Below are positions 1-7,669 of a stretch of DNA of 64,000 nt, piece after piece. The stretch lies in NCBI RefSeq assembly GCF_024494645.1, contig NZ_JANHDJ010000005.1, forward strand, positions 124,001 through 188,000, read 5' to 3'. This DNA is from Halohasta litorea (GTDB taxonomy: Archaea > Halobacteriota > Halobacteria > Halobacteriales > Haloferacaceae). Within the stretch, counting starts at the first letter, position 1, and each line of letters opens with the position of its first letter. Below the pieces are notes generated by a model. The model did not search any database. It saw nothing but the letters and a program-made list of their open reading frames with translations, and was not told the DNA's origin. The position numbers were made by a program, and so were the translations under genes.

Positions 1-348
1 AACAACCAGTGTCGGACCCACGGCGAAGTCGAGGGCGAGGACGACCTCCGGATTAAGGCGATCCTCGACGACGGTACCGACACCGTCACCGCGATCATCG
101 GCTCGGAACTCACCGCAGAGATCTACGGCGGCGACGTGGCCGACGCCAAGGAGGCCGCCCGCGATGCGATGGACAAGGAGGTCGTCGCCGAGACGATCCG
201 CGAGCGACTGGTCGGCAACGCCTACCGGGTTCGCGGCTCGCTGTCGGTCGACGAGTACGGTCCGAATCTCAACGTCGAGGCCTTCGACGCGGCCGACGAG
301 GACCCGGCCGCACTTGCGACAGCCGCGCTGGCGGAGGTGCACCAATGA
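1..348 (+). CDS. rpa1: Replication protein A-type ssDNA-binding protein, C-terminal part
   Basis: The gene enters from the left edge, so only the last 115 codons are visible. The fragment begins just before a C-x2-H pair, CRTH, which fits the end of the CxxC...CxxH zinc finger found in euryarchaeal RPA. An OB-fold-like strand pattern and an acidic C-terminus follow. The protein binds single-stranded DNA in replication and repair. It overlaps the RPA-associated gene by 4 bp (ATGA), and a phosphoesterase gene follows. In Haloferax volcanii this three-gene order is the rpa1-rpap1-rpe operon, so the rpa1 identity rests mainly on context. The rpa3-type operon cannot be fully excluded from the fragment alone, but the phosphoesterase points to rpa1. 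Confidence 0.82.
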   Translation, partial: NNQCRTHGEVEGEDDLRIKAILDDGTDTVTAIIGSELTAEIYGGDVADAKEAARDAMDKEVVAETIRERLVGNAYRVRGSLSVDEYGPNLNVEAFDAADEDPAALATAALAEVHQ

Positions 349-2030
349 GCGCCGACGGTGACTCCGGACCGGGGCGACGCGAGGTCGCCTATCGGCCGTT
401 CGCGGCGGAGTTCGACGACGCGTCACTGTCGTACTCCGAGAGCGACGAGGAGCGTGCGCCGAACTTCGTCGTCACTCCAACTGGACTTCGGGTTAATCGA
501 CTGTTCGCCGTGGGCGTGCTCACCGAGGTCGAATCGATCAACGAGGATACCCTTCGCGGGCGGATCGTCGATCCCACCGGCGCGTTCGTGACCTACGCCG
601 GGCAGTACCAGCCGCCAGCACAGGCGTTCCTGGACCGGACGACGCCCCCGGCGTTCGTGGCGATCACCGGCAAGGCCCGCACCTTCGAGCCGGAGGACTC
701 AGATCGGGTGTTTACCTCCGTTCGACCCGAGAGCCTCAGCGAAGTCGACGTCTCGACCCGCGACCGGTGGGTCGTTTCGGCGGCGAAGTCGACGTTGCAG
801 CGGATCGCGGTCTGTGCGGCCGCCCGCGACTCCCCGCTCCGCGGCGAGGCGCTCCGGGCGGCCCTTTCGGAAGCCGGAGTAGACGACTCGCTGGCCGCGG
901 GGGTTCCGCGTGCGCTCGACCACTACGGGACGACAACCGCCTACTTGGAAGGGCTCCGCCAGCTCGCGGTCGACGCCCTCGAACTCGTCGCCGACGAACG
1001 CGAGGAGGTACGGCCGCTCAACGTTGCACCTGACGAGAGCGGCGACGTGGAACTCGGCCCGCTTCCGGCGGTCGACATCGATCTTGAGGAGGACGTGTCG
1101 ACGGAGCCAGCCGAGACGGCGGCCAACACAGCCGATTCGGCGACCGATCAGACCGACGCCTCGACCGAGGAGCCGACCGCCACGGCATCGGACTCTGCCG
1201 AGGCGACGACGGCTGATGAAGCGGCCTCGACCGAAGCGACGGAGACACCGACGACCCCGGACCCGGCAGAATCGAGCGGGACACCGGCCTCGGAGTCGAC
1301 TGACAGCACACCGACGACGGATCCGGAAGACGATACGGCAACGACCGACGTAGAAGACGAAGCCGGACCCGAGACGGACGTGTCGGCCACGCCGGATACC
1401 GAGGTCGCAAACGGGGCCTCCGAGCCCGATGCAGCCGCCGAGACTGGTGACGCCACCGACAACAGCACGGACGAGGAAGCCGCCGAGTCGGGTATGTACC
1501 AGCTCGACGAGGAGGAACGCGAGGAGCTGGAATCCGAGTTCGACACCGGCTTTTCCAGCGGCAACGAGGTTGATCCGGCGGGCGAGGCCGATATCGACGT
1601 CCCCGACGCCGATGAACTCGCAGAGCAGGCCGAGGCCGAAGGGACAGCACCCGAGGAGACGGCCGCCGACGCAGAAACGGCTGACGAGCCGCTCGGCGAG
1701 TTCGATGATGGCGTCGGTGACTCCGACGAGGACACTGGTTCGGCCGAGGAACCAGCTACAGAGACCGAGTCTACGACCGAAACCGACGACAGCCCCGAGG
1801 CAGGGTCCGGCGCTGACGAGGAACCGAGCACAGAGGTAGACCTCGAAGGAGCGGTCGTCGAAACAATGGCCGAACTCGACGACGGCGACGGCGTCGACCG
1901 CGAGGCGCTGGTGGCCGAACTCGTCGACGAATACGGGGTCGACGAGGCGGCCGTCGAGGACGCCATCGACGACGCGCTGATGGGCGGCCGGTGTTACGAA
2001 CCGGCCGACGGCACGCTGAAAGCGATCTGA
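345..2030 (+). CDS. rpap1: RPA-associated protein (RPAP, COG3390) with long acidic linker
   Basis: This 561-residue protein belongs to the euryarchaeal RPA-associated family, whose members work with RPA on single-stranded DNA. The N-terminal part (about residues 15-130) holds the OB-fold region, and residues 130-220 form a second conserved helical block. Residues 225 to about 490 are an extremely Glu/Asp/Thr/Ser/Ala-rich low-complexity stretch with no obvious fold. The last 60 residues (MAELDDGDGVDREALVAELV onward) look like a small helical, winged-helix-like domain ending in a conserved tail. The start overlaps rpa by 4 bp and the stop overlaps the phosphoesterase start by 1 bp, which implies translational coupling. 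The acidic linker probably varies in length between species and should be ignored when judging homology. Confidence 0.85.
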   Translation: MSADGDSGPGRREVAYRPFAAEFDDASLSYSESDEERAPNFVVTPTGLRVNRLFAVGVLTEVESINEDTLRGRIVDPTGAFVTYAGQYQPPAQAFLDRTTPPAFVAITGKARTFEPEDSDRVFTSVRPESLSEVDVSTRDRWVVSAAKSTLQRIAVCAAARDSPLRGEALRAALSEAGVDDSLAAGVPRALDHYGTTTAYLEGLRQLAVDALELVADEREEVRPLNVAPDESGDVELGPLPAVDIDLEEDVSTEPAETAANTADSATDQTDASTEEPTATASDSAEATTADEAASTEATETPTTPDPAESSGTPASESTDSTPTTDPEDDTATTDVEDEAGPETDVSATPDTEVANGASEPDAAAETGDATDNSTDEEAAESGMYQLDEEEREELESEFDTGFSSGNEVDPAGEADIDVPDADELAEQAEAEGTAPEETAADAETADEPLGEFDDGVGDSDEDTGSAEEPATETESTTETDDSPEAGSGADEEPSTEVDLEGAVVETMAELDDGDGVDREALVAELVDEYGVDEAAVEDAIDDALMGGRCYEPADGTLKAI

Positions 2031-2839
2031 TGGCTCGCGGCTCCCGACCGCGGATCGAACCGGTTCCCGACGCCCCGGCGGCGACGGTCGACCTCGGTGC
2101 GGACCGCGCCCTCGTCATCGGAGACTACCACGCGGGAATCGAGGCCGGACTGCGGTACGAACGTGGCGTCGAACTGCCGAGCGACGGCCCGGCGCGCCGC
2201 CAGCGGCTCCTGGAACTCCTTCGAAACGAACACGCCGCCCGGCTGGTCGTCCTCGGCGACCTCGGCCACCGGATCGGGAGCGTCGACGGGGCCGAACGCG
2301 AGGAACTCGACTCCCTATATAAAGCGGTCGTCGAGAATTTCGGAGCCCGGATCACGGTCGCTCCTGGCAACCACGACGGCGGGCTTGAGGGCCTGTGGGG
2401 CGATCTGGAGGGCGTCGATATCCTCCCGCAGGCGGGTGGTCTACTGGGCGATGCCGACCGCGGCGAGACGGTCGGCGTCTGTCACGGCCACACGTGGCCC
2501 GCCCCCGAACTGCTGTCGGCCGAGGTGATTTGTATGGCCCACGAACATCCGACCGTCAAGCTCACCGACAGCGTCGGCGGCTACCGCACTGAAAAGGCGT
2601 GGCTCCGGGGACGACTCGACCGCGACATCATGGCGGCGGGCGTCGACGCGGATCCAGACACGATCACGTGGGGCGATCCCGAACTCGTCGTCGTCCCGTC
2701 GTTCAACGACCGCTCGGGTGGGACGTGGGTCAACGTCGAAAGCGAGGGGTTTCTGTCGCCGTTCCTGCCCGAAGCGTTGGTCGATGCTGACTGCTATCTG
2801 CTCGACGGGACGCGGTTGGGTGCGTATAACTCGGTGTGA
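2030..2839 (+). CDS. rpe: RPA-operon calcineurin-like metallophosphoesterase
   Basis: The 269-residue protein carries the calcineurin-like phosphoesterase motifs in order: GDYHAGIE near residue 36, VVLGDLGHR near 77, PGNHDGG near 112, then CHGHTWP and AHEHPT. These provide the Asp/His/Asn ligands of a two-metal centre. The family is COG1407, the predicted phosphoesterase encoded with archaeal rpa1. Its physiological substrate is unknown. I chose the ATG at 2030 because it overlaps the rpap stop codon (TGATG). An upstream in-frame ATG at 1991 would lie inside rpap. The gene ends the operon, with a probable new promoter for the helicase 26-31 bp downstream. Confidence 0.85.
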   Translation: MARGSRPRIEPVPDAPAATVDLGADRALVIGDYHAGIEAGLRYERGVELPSDGPARRQRLLELLRNEHAARLVVLGDLGHRIGSVDGAEREELDSLYKAVVENFGARITVAPGNHDGGLEGLWGDLEGVDILPQAGGLLGDADRGETVGVCHGHTWPAPELLSAEVICMAHEHPTVKLTDSVGGYRTEKAWLRGRLDRDIMAAGVDADPDTITWGDPELVVVPSFNDRSGGTWVNVESEGFLSPFLPEALVDADCYLLDGTRLGAYNSV

Positions 2840-2864
2840 GGGGCGAGAGCACAACGACGGTGTG

Positions 2865-2870
2865 CTTAAT
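2865..2870 (+). promoter_or_regulatory. TATA-like box for the lhr-type helicase
   Basis: CTTAAT is centred about 27 nt before the ATG at 2895. That is the spacing expected for a leaderless haloarchaeal transcript starting at or next to the start codon. It supports the 2895 start over an in-frame ATG at 2718 inside the phosphoesterase gene. Confidence 0.4.
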
Positions 2871-2894
2871 TCCCTCGCGCCGTGTGATAGGACA

Positions 2895-5783
2895 ATGAGT
2901 TCCGCGGACGCGGAGTCGGGCGCAGATGCCTTCTCTCATCTCGGCGAGACGGTGCGGGCCGCCCTGTCGGACCGCGGGTTTTCGACACCCACCGAGCCAC
3001 AGCGGCGGGCGATTCCGCCGCTTGCCTCTGGTCGCAACACGCTGGTGATCGCACCGACTGGGACCGGCAAAACCGAAACGGCGATGCTGCCTGTTTTCGA
3101 TGCGATCGGCCAACACCGCGAACGGGAAGGGTCGACCGACGGCTTTTGTGCTTTATATATCACCCCGCTCCGCGCACTGAACCGGGATATGCGCGAGCGC
3201 CTCGACTGGTGGGGAGAGCGACTCGATATCGAGATCGACGTCAGGCACGGCGATACGACCCAGTACCAGCGACAGAAGCAGGCGAACGATCCGCCCGACG
3301 TGCTGGTGACGACCCCCGAGACGCTCCAAGCGATGTTGAGCGGCTCGAAACTGCGGACCGCGCTGGCGGACGTGCGGCACGTGATCGTCGACGAGGTCCA
3401 CGAACTCGCCGCCTCGAAACGCGGCGCACAACTCACTGTCGGCCTCGAACGCTTGCGGCTGCTTTCCGGAGCCTTTCAGCGGATCGGCTTGTCTGCGACC
3501 GTCGGCGACCCCGAAGCCGTGGCGGCGTTTCTGACTGGCTCCCGCGTCGACGCGCCGGAATCCGAAACCGACGCCGACCGCGATTTCTCTGTCGTCGAGG
3601 TCGACGTCGGCAGTCGCGTCGAATTTTCCGTCATCCACCCGGAGATCACCGCCGAAGACGATCGACTGGCGGGCAAACTCGCAACAACGGAGGAAATCGC
3701 CAGCCACGTTCGGGTCATCCGCGAAATCGTCGACGACAACGAGTCGACCTTGATTTTTGTCAATACTCGCCAAACAGCCGAAGCACTCGGCTCTCGGTTT
3801 AAAAAACTCGGCGAGCCGATCGAGGTCCACCACGGCTCGCTCTCGCGGGACGTGCGCGTGGATGTCGAAGACCGGTTCAAAAAGGGAGAGCTCGACGCAT
3901 TGGTCTGTACCTCCTCGATGGAGCTCGGGATCGACGTGGGGCGGGTCGACCACGTCGTCCAGTACGGCAGTCCCCGGGAGGTCGCCCGCCTGCTCCAGCG
4001 GGTCGGCCGGGCTGGCCACCGCCACGATCAGGTCTCGCGTGGCACGATCATCACGAGCCACCCCGACGACACGCTCGAATCGCTCGCCATCGCCCGGCGC
4101 GCTGGCGAGGGGTTGGTCGAATCCGCCGGCATCCACTACGGGAGTCTCGATGTCGTCGCCAACCAGATCGTCGGGCTGGTGATGGACTTCGGCGAAGTGA
4201 GCGGTCGACGGGCCTACGAAACCGTCACGCGGGCCCGCCCGTTCCACGATCTGAGCGAGGAACTGTTCCGGGCGGTCGTCCGGGAACTCAGCAGTAACCG
4301 GCTCCTGTGGCTTGACGAAGAGGCCGATCGGCTCGAAAAGTCCGGTGGGACGTGGCAGTACTACTACGCCAACCTCTCGATGATCCCCGACGAGGAGAGC
4401 TACGAAGTCCACGACATGTCCTCCCGAACGCAGGTCGGCACGCTCGACGAGCGGTTCGTCGTCAACTTCGCCGCGCCCGGCGAGGTGTTCATCCAGCGCG
4501 GCGAGATGTGGCGGATCAACGACATCGACGAGGAGGAGGCGAAAGTAAACGTCGCGCCGATCGAGGACCCCGCAGGCGAGGTTCCCTCCTGGATCGGCCA
4601 GGAGATACCGGTGCCTGCGGCGGTCGCCAACGAGGTCGGCGAACTCCGCGGGATCGCCGGCTCGCAGTTCGAACACGGGGCCGCACAGCGCGCCGTCGCC
4701 GGTGATCTCTGCGGCCGGTATCCGGCCGACGCTGCGACGCTCGAACCCGCACTCGACCCGATCGACCGCCACGTTGAGGCCGGGTTCCCGCTGCCGACTG
4801 ACCGTCGAATCTGTATCGAATCACGAGGGCGGACGGTCAGGGTCGACGCCGCCTTCGGCCACGAGATCAACGAAACCTTGGGTCGGCTGCTGTCGGCATT
4901 GGTCGGCCAGCAGACCGGCTCATCGGTGGGGATGAGCGTCGACCCCTACCGAATCAGTTTCGAGGTTCCGCAGGGCGTTTCTGCCGGCGTGTTTCGAGAT
5001 ATTCTCCAGTCGACCGACCCCGACCACCTCGAATCCTATCTCGAACTCGCCTTAAAAAGATCCGAGACCCTCAAGTTTACCTTGGCGCAGGTGGCCGCCA
5101 AGTTCGGCTCGCTGAAGCGGTATCAGGGCCGCGGGCGGTTCGGCGGCGACCGTCTGCTTGAGGCCTTGGAGGGAACTCCAGTGTACGACGAGGCGATGCG
5201 AGAGATCTTCCACCGCGATCTGGCACTCGAAGAGACGGCCGACGTGTTGCGGCGGGTCCAGGAGGGCGATCTCGACCTCGTGGTCGTCGGCGACGTGACG
5301 CCGATCGGGACGACCTCCCGGCCGAGCGGCCAGGAGCTCCTCGTCCCCGAAAAGGCCGACGCGAGCGTGATCGAGGCGATCGAAGACCGCATTCACAACG
5401 ACCGCGTGCTGCTGTGTTGTTGCCACTGCAAGGACTGGGACCACACCACCAAGGTCAGGAGGGTCCGCGAGCAGCCCGAGTGCCCGGAGTGTGGGTCGAC
5501 ACGCGTCGCCGCGCTGAACCCGTGGGCCGACGAGGTGGTCTCGGCAGTGCGGGCCGACGAGAAGGACGACGAACAGGAGAAACAGACCCAGCGGGCCTAC
5601 CGGGCGGCGAACCTCGTCCAGAGCCACGGCAAACAGGCCGTGATCGCACTGGCGGCACGCGGTGTCGGTCCCCACAACGCCGCCCGAATTATCAGCAAGT
5701 TCCGCGAAGACGAGATGGAATTCTATCGAGACCTCCTCAAACAAGAACGCGAGTACGCCCGAACACAGTCGTTTTGGGACTAA
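2895..5783 (+). CDS. lhr: Lhr-type ATP-dependent DNA helicase (SF2)
   Basis: A 962-residue superfamily 2 helicase of the Lhr (large helicase-related) group. Motif I is APTGTGKTE at residues 53-61, motif II is DEVH at 166-169 and motif III is SAT at 200-202. The second RecA domain carries VFVNTR- and QRVGRAGHR-like motifs. The Lhr-associated C-terminal domain follows. A cysteine-rich knuckle, with CCCHC at about residue 840 and CPEC at about 863, probably binds zinc. The protein is expected to unwind branched or RNA:DNA substrates in repair. The C-terminal 41 residues are repeated, in diverged form, 1.9 kb downstream at the end of an AT-richer island. The start at 2895 fits a TATA-like box 27 nt upstream. 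Confidence 0.9.
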   Translation: MSSADAESGADAFSHLGETVRAALSDRGFSTPTEPQRRAIPPLASGRNTLVIAPTGTGKTETAMLPVFDAIGQHREREGSTDGFCALYITPLRALNRDMRERLDWWGERLDIEIDVRHGDTTQYQRQKQANDPPDVLVTTPETLQAMLSGSKLRTALADVRHVIVDEVHELAASKRGAQLTVGLERLRLLSGAFQRIGLSATVGDPEAVAAFLTGSRVDAPESETDADRDFSVVEVDVGSRVEFSVIHPEITAEDDRLAGKLATTEEIASHVRVIREIVDDNESTLIFVNTRQTAEALGSRFKKLGEPIEVHHGSLSRDVRVDVEDRFKKGELDALVCTSSMELGIDVGRVDHVVQYGSPREVARLLQRVGRAGHRHDQVSRGTIITSHPDDTLESLAIARRAGEGLVESAGIHYGSLDVVANQIVGLVMDFGEVSGRRAYETVTRARPFHDLSEELFRAVVRELSSNRLLWLDEEADRLEKSGGTWQYYYANLSMIPDEESYEVHDMSSRTQVGTLDERFVVNFAAPGEVFIQRGEMWRINDIDEEEAKVNVAPIEDPAGEVPSWIGQEIPVPAAVANEVGELRGIAGSQFEHGAAQRAVAGDLCGRYPADAATLEPALDPIDRHVEAGFPLPTDRRICIESRGRTVRVDAAFGHEINETLGRLLSALVGQQTGSSVGMSVDPYRISFEVPQGVSAGVFRDILQSTDPDHLESYLELALKRSETLKFTLAQVAAKFGSLKRYQGRGRFGGDRLLEALEGTPVYDEAMREIFHRDLALEETADVLRRVQEGDLDLVVVGDVTPIGTTSRPSGQELLVPEKADASVIEAIEDRIHNDRVLLCCCHCKDWDHTTKVRRVREQPECPECGSTRVAALNPWADEVVSAVRADEKDDEQEKQTQRAYRAANLVQSHGKQAVIALAARGVGPHNAARIISKFREDEMEFYRDLLKQEREYARTQSFWD

Positions 5784-5886
5784 CTCCGGTGGCGGGTTAC
5801 GTAGTCAGTGATTCGGCGATGGCGGTCACAGATGTGTTGTCCCGAAAGGAGAGTCGAGAGCACTTGATCAGCGTTGTGTCTGGTGG

Positions 5887-6291
5887 TTAGCTATTCGAAT
5901 ACAGGTAGAGAGAACAGCCGACGAGGATCGACTCCACAGTCTTTGTTATAACTGCCCAGTGAGCGAGGGAGCCGTCTCTGTAGAACGCTTCAATCCCCCA
6001 TCCGTGTACCATAAACATTGCCAGAATCGAGAGTAACGCATAGAGTGCTGCCACAAGAAACAGTTCCTTCCGCCAGTATTTCGAGAGGTATAGAACCGTC
6101 CCGCCAACGAATCCGGCCCCGTTGAGTGCAAACAACACTCCCCCAGTAGTACCTGCAGTCGCGGTTGCCCCCGGAATGAGGTAGAAATGCAGGATGCCAG
6201 TCGTGAGTGCAGTCAGAATGGCAAGATACCCTGCGGGGTTCTCTGGTTTACTGAATACCGGTACGCCTGTAGCTGTGGTTGTTTCACCCAT
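5887..6291 (-). CDS. Small four-helix membrane protein of unknown function
   Basis: A 134-residue protein with four predicted membrane helices, roughly residues 20-42, 48-68, 76-96 and 110-130. The loops are short and there is no catalytic motif. Short uncharacterised four-helix proteins of this layout are common in haloarchaea, but I cannot assign a function. The gene lies in an AT-richer island at the 3' side of the helicase. Its promoter has a TATA-like box centred 27 nt before the ATG, with a 19-bp palindrome immediately upstream. Expression is therefore probably controlled by a DNA-binding protein. The neighbouring FilR1-type regulator on the same strand is the obvious candidate (inference). 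Confidence 0.75.
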   Translation of the reverse strand: MGETTTATGVPVFSKPENPAGYLAILTALTTGILHFYLIPGATATAGTTGGVLFALNGAGFVGGTVLYLSKYWRKELFLVAALYALLSILAMFMVHGWGIEAFYRDGSLAHWAVITKTVESILVGCSLYLYSNS

Positions 6292-6313
6292 GTCTTAGAG
6301 AATTTGGTTTCGA

Positions 6314-6322
6314 ATAATAAAA
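6314..6322 (-). promoter_or_regulatory. TATA-like box of the 134-aa membrane protein gene
   Basis: Read on the minus strand the box is TTTTATTAT. It is centred about 27 nt upstream of the ATG at 6291, which fits a leaderless transcript. Confidence 0.45.
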
Positions 6323-6336
6323 CCCATAGAATCTTG

Positions 6337-6355
6337 GGGTAAAAATTTTTTACCC
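6337..6355. promoter_or_regulatory. 19-bp perfect palindrome, candidate operator
   Basis: GGGTAAAAATTTTTTACCC has two perfectly complementary 9-base arms around one central base. It sits just upstream of the TATA-like box of the 134-aa membrane protein gene, about 45-63 bp before the expected transcription start. That is a typical position for an archaeal activator site. A partial copy of one arm, GGTAAAAATATTTCC, lies at 6375-6389. The likely ligand is the adjacent winged-helix regulator (inference). Confidence 0.45.
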
Positions 6356-6482
6356 TGTAGAATTGTTACATTGTGGTAAAAATATTTCCATCCATATGTA
6401 ATCTGATGTGTTATCTGTGTTTGGTTCCGGTGCCGTGGTCAACGACACGCCTACGCAATCAATAGAAACCCCACGAAACCCG

Positions 6483-7271
6483 TCACACCCGACTCAGATA
6501 CGAATCCAAGGGTTCCGCATCCTGCCAGAGCGATTCGTAGAGGTCCGAGGCCCAGCGGATAGCCGATTCCGCCTCGGAGATTAGCACCGACTCAACCGGG
6601 GACTGGGTCATCGGTCGGAGTGCCATCATCATATACGAATCAGCAACAGTGAGTCCGAACTGAATATCCGTCACTTTGTACTGGGCTGCATCGATCTCAC
6701 GGATTCGTTCGCGGGTTCCCGCCTCGACGTCCGCCTGTAACTGGTCGACAACACTCGGCGGAAACAGAAGACGAGAATCTGGATCATCTGGGAACGCATC
6801 CCTATACTCCGGAGCGTGGATCGGCACGGCAGTACAGCAGCTATCTGCTTGCTCAAGCAGGTCGACAACTGCGCTGGCATGTGCTCGAACGTTGGGTGGT
6901 TCGGAACGAACGACCTCGTAGTGCCCCAGTTCAGGAAGTCGGCGGCGAAACTCTCGGGGGAGGTGATCGGTTCGGTGGTTCACCCAGTATTCCTGGTCAT
7001 AGGTGATTGTCTGAACGGTGGATTTTCGTCGTTCGATCTGATCTACCACCAGACGACCTTGTCCTGTGAGCCTCCAGCCAGCTTCGCCATCAAAAACCAC
7101 TCCCTGACGCTCCAAATCCGCGAGTGCGGTATACACCGTTGATGTACTCGCATCTAGGTGGTCGATGAGATAATCCGTCTGCTGCACAGTTGCGGCTAGT
7201 AGCTGCAAAATATCAACCCGAACCGACGACGATATGACGAACTCATACACCGAATTCCCTCGCATTTGCAT
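6483..7271 (-). CDS. FilR1/COG4742-type winged-helix transcriptional regulator
   Basis: The N-terminal 80 residues form a winged helix-turn-helix (YEFVISSSVRVDILQLL, then DHLDASTSTVYTALADLERQ). The rest resembles the middle domain of FilR1-type regulators (formerly DUF1724), which is thought to be a ligand-binding or dimerisation module. I chose the ATG at 7271 (262 residues) because the minus-strand ATATTAT at 7294-7300 is centred 26-27 nt upstream, as expected for a leaderless message. The upstream ATG at 7295 would overlap that box and give 270 residues. The gene lies in the AT-richer island and may control the palindrome-bearing promoter of the downstream membrane protein. The ligand is unknown. 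Confidence 0.8.
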   Translation of the reverse strand: MQMRGNSVYEFVISSSVRVDILQLLAATVQQTDYLIDHLDASTSTVYTALADLERQGVVFDGEAGWRLTGQGRLVVDQIERRKSTVQTITYDQEYWVNHRTDHLPREFRRRLPELGHYEVVRSEPPNVRAHASAVVDLLEQADSCCTAVPIHAPEYRDAFPDDPDSRLLFPPSVVDQLQADVEAGTRERIREIDAAQYKVTDIQFGLTVADSYMMMALRPMTQSPVESVLISEAESAIRWASDLYESLWQDAEPLDSYLSRV

Positions 7272-7293
7272 ATATCGTTCAGTTTGCGGTCTC

Positions 7294-7300
7294 ATAATAT
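7294..7300 (-). promoter_or_regulatory. TATA-like box of the FilR1-type regulator
   Basis: ATATTAT on the minus strand lies 26-27 nt upstream of the ATG at 7271 and overlaps the alternative ATG at 7295. It therefore helps to decide the start codon. Confidence 0.35.
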
Positions 7301-7426
7301 CCTTGGATCGTTGGTTCTTTCGTGATCTGAACGGTTGGTGTCGGCTGCCAACCGCAGCACAGATACTGTTGCATACCGCTATTCACTCTGAATTCAATTG
7401 AGATGTAATCGATAGCACCTGCACGG

Positions 7427-7465
7427 CCCGTTTTCGACGGTGCTACCCCGTTTTCGACAGGGCTA
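7427..7465. repeat. Short tandem direct repeat, 20-bp spacing
   Basis: The 19-base sequences at 7427-7445 and 7447-7465 are near-identical. Both begin CCCGTTTTCGAC and end GCTA, and they differ at two positions. They lie in the non-coding part of the island, just before the helicase 3'-end remnant. No function is evident. Confidence 0.5.
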
Positions 7466-7522
7466 CTCAGCATCGTCGCGAGCAGTTGCGACTCGATCGA
7501 TGTCCAAATTCGCTCCGCACCA

Positions 7523-7669
7523 GCCGCAATCATCGCTTTTGCTCGCGGCGTCGGGCCCGATACCGCCACTCGGATCATCAACACCTTCCGCGACGAGGAG
7601 ACGGAGTTCTATCGGGACCTTCTCAAACAGGAACGGGAGTACGCCCGGACCCAGTCGTTTTGGGACTGA
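7523..7669 (+). pseudogene. Remnant: second copy of the Lhr helicase 3' end
   Basis: Read in the frame that ends with TGA at 7667-7669, this stretch encodes about 48 codons with no plausible start. Over the last 41 residues it matches the helicase C-terminus at 33 positions, including an identical run from EFYRDLLKQE to the end, TQSFWD. At DNA level the copies differ at many third positions, so this is not a recent exact duplication. No helicase sequence precedes it. The stop directly abuts the convergent exchanger gene. It most likely marks the original helicase 3' end, displaced when the island DNA was inserted or exchanged (inference). Confidence 0.8.

Noticed and set aside
3153-4772. Long open frame of about 539 codons antisense to the helicase
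   Set aside because: It mirrors a strong coding gene, lacks domain character, and its composition follows from the GC-rich third positions of the real gene.
7279-7584. 101-codon minus-strand frame across the island spacer and helicase remnant
   Set aside because: It is antisense to the recognised helicase 3'-end remnant and overlaps the regulator start. No conserved features.
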